Positions 6,455 through 6,976 of a stretch of 6,976 nt of DNA are shown here, in pieces; the stretch's first letter is position 1; the number at the start of each line of letters is the position of its first letter. The position numbers were made by a program, and so were the translations under genes. The DNA is from Oligoflexia bacterium (lineage in GTDB: Bacteria > Bdellovibrionota > Bdellovibrionia > Bdellovibrionales > UBA1609): positions 1 to 6,976 of the forward strand of contig JAPPIY010000020.1 in the NCBI GenBank assembly GCA_026914095.1. The letters run 5' to 3'. A model generated the notes under the pieces. It ran no database searches. It saw only the letters and a program-made list of their open reading frames with translations, and was not told the DNA's origin.

Positions 6455-6642
6455 TTTTCCCTTATAATACTCTTTTTCAATAAACGCTTTGCTGATAACT
6501 TAAACTCCTCTATCTTTTTTAAATCTTTGGACTGGCCTATCGTTTTTATAATACGATTTTTTACTTTGCCATCTTTTCGGTAACTTTCCACTATACGAAC
6601 CACTAAACTTCCATTTTTACGCTTTGGGCTTGTTATATACAT
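6451..6642 (-). pseudogene. N-terminal fragment of an IS1634-type transposase
   Basis: The 63 residues match the start of IS1634-type (DDE) transposases by pattern: MYI, then KRKNG, then RIVESYRKDGKVKNRIIKTI, then GQSKD and a charged helix (LKKIEEFKLSAKRLLKK). Full proteins of this kind have roughly 450-550 residues with a DDE catalytic core. Here the frame stops just after the N-terminal domain, so no transposition activity is possible. The 5' control region is intact, with a strong ribosome binding site and promoter. The stop codon overlaps the start of a lipoprotein gene, so the rest of the element appears to have been lost at or before 6451. It may be an inert remnant or a small retained protein. 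No terminal inverted repeats or target duplication could be identified. Confidence 0.75.
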
Positions 6643-6648
6643 CTTTAT

Positions 6649-6656
6649 ACCTCCTT
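6649..6656 (-). promoter_or_regulatory. strong ribosome binding site of the transposase fragment
   Basis: AAGGAGGT on the minus strand, six bases before the ATG at 6642. It fixes the start and shows the fragment can be efficiently translated. Confidence 0.85.
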
Positions 6657-6671
6657 ATTCTTATATAAGAC

Positions 6672-6700
6672 AATCTATAAAGACATACTACAAATGTCAA
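6672..6700 (-). promoter_or_regulatory. promoter of the transposase fragment and lipoprotein
   Basis: On the minus strand, a perfect TTGACA at 6700-6695, a 17-base spacer, and TAGATT (4 of 6 matches) at 6677-6672. It is the best promoter in the window. Transcription would start near 6665, with a leader of about 22 bases. A small inverted repeat, GACAT/ATGTC, at 6682-6698 overlaps the -35 box and could be a weak operator. Confidence 0.6.
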
Positions 6701-6835
6701 GAAAATTATCAATAAAATCAACTCTCTTAGACTTTAGAACTGATCAACGGACGAACTCAGGAAAACCTGCTCATAAAATTTCAAATTATGATTCATAGAT
6801 CAGCTTGAATACAGGATATTTAGGATAAAAACAAG

Positions 6836-6874
6836 AAAAAAAGGGAATTAAGACGAAATTGTCCCAATTTTTTT
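6836..6874. terminator. two-way terminator-like hairpin
   Basis: GGGAATT at 6843-6849 pairs with AATTGTCCC at 6857-6865, with a 2-base bulge and a loop of about 7. Seven Ts follow on the plus strand (6868-6874), and seven As precede it (6836-6842), which are seven Ts on the minus strand. It could therefore stop transcription from either side. It would most simply end a minus-strand gene lying beyond the right edge. Confidence 0.45.
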
Positions 6875-6976
6875 AAAGGTTTTTTTAAATTTGTGTTGGG
6901 AATGCCTTATTTAGAGGAAAAAATGGGAATCATATACTTGACTCGCCAAATTTCAAGGCTTTGTGGCTTTTTCTCT

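Larger units (their letters stand above)
6643..6976. other. gene-poor end of the window
   Basis: Apart from the promoter at 6672-6700 and the hairpin at 6843-6874, nothing coding is certain in this stretch. Two short frames run off the edge. A minus-strand frame ends with TAA at 6907-6909 and could be the tail of a gene further right, with the hairpin about 40 bases beyond its stop. A plus-strand ATG at 6923, with GAGGA a few bases upstream, opens 18 codons (MGIIYLTRQISRLCGFFS). At most one is likely to be real, and the window is too short to choose. Confidence 0.35.

Noticed and set aside
6923..6976. Plus-strand gene start at the right edge
   Set aside because: It has an ATG with GAGGA nearby but only 18 codons, no recognised motif, and a competing minus-strand frame over the same bases; too little to call.

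Overview
The window is a 6,976-base, A+T-rich bacterial segment. Every convincing gene lies on the minus strand, so transcription runs from high to low coordinates. The order ihfA followed directly by a small MerR-type regulator is a familiar alphaproteobacterial pair, also seen in some deltaproteobacteria. The topoisomerase I has GRFG-type C-terminal repeats and, in the visible part, no Cys4 zinc ribbons. Together with the low G+C, wide gene spacing and an insertion-sequence remnant, this suggests an alphaproteobacterium, perhaps a host-associated lineage of Holosporales or Rickettsiales type. The assignment is an inference and is not proven by the window.

Layout in transcription order (right to left). 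6643-6976: a gene-poor end with a two-way terminator-like hairpin and a strong promoter. 6451-6642: a 63-residue open frame matching the N-terminus of IS1634-type transposases, with a near-perfect ribosome binding site. 5990-6454: a 154-residue predicted lipoprotein that overlaps the transposase fragment by ATGA. 5654-5989: no convincing gene. 5291-5584: ihfA. 4891-5289: the MerR-like regulator, starting one base after the ihfA stop. 4589-4890: no convincing gene, with part of a broken inverted repeat. 3401-4420: a 339-residue predicted exported protein of unknown family. 3200-3400: a promoter region with an 18-bp palindrome. 2465-3199: a dienelactone hydrolase-family enzyme. 2262-2464: an intergenic stretch with a TATAAT box. 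1-2261: topA, cut off at its C-terminus by the window edge.

TopA and IhfA both shape chromosomal DNA, one by relaxing negative supercoils and one by bending specific sites. The MerR-like protein is almost certainly co-translated with IhfA. The dienelactone hydrolase has a complete catalytic triad and appears to be a separately controlled metabolic gene. The exported protein and the lipoprotein have no recognisable function. No CRISPR array, tRNA, rRNA or complete mobile element is visible. The most unusual arrangement is the transposase fragment, whose good promoter and ribosome binding site now lead straight into a lipoprotein gene.
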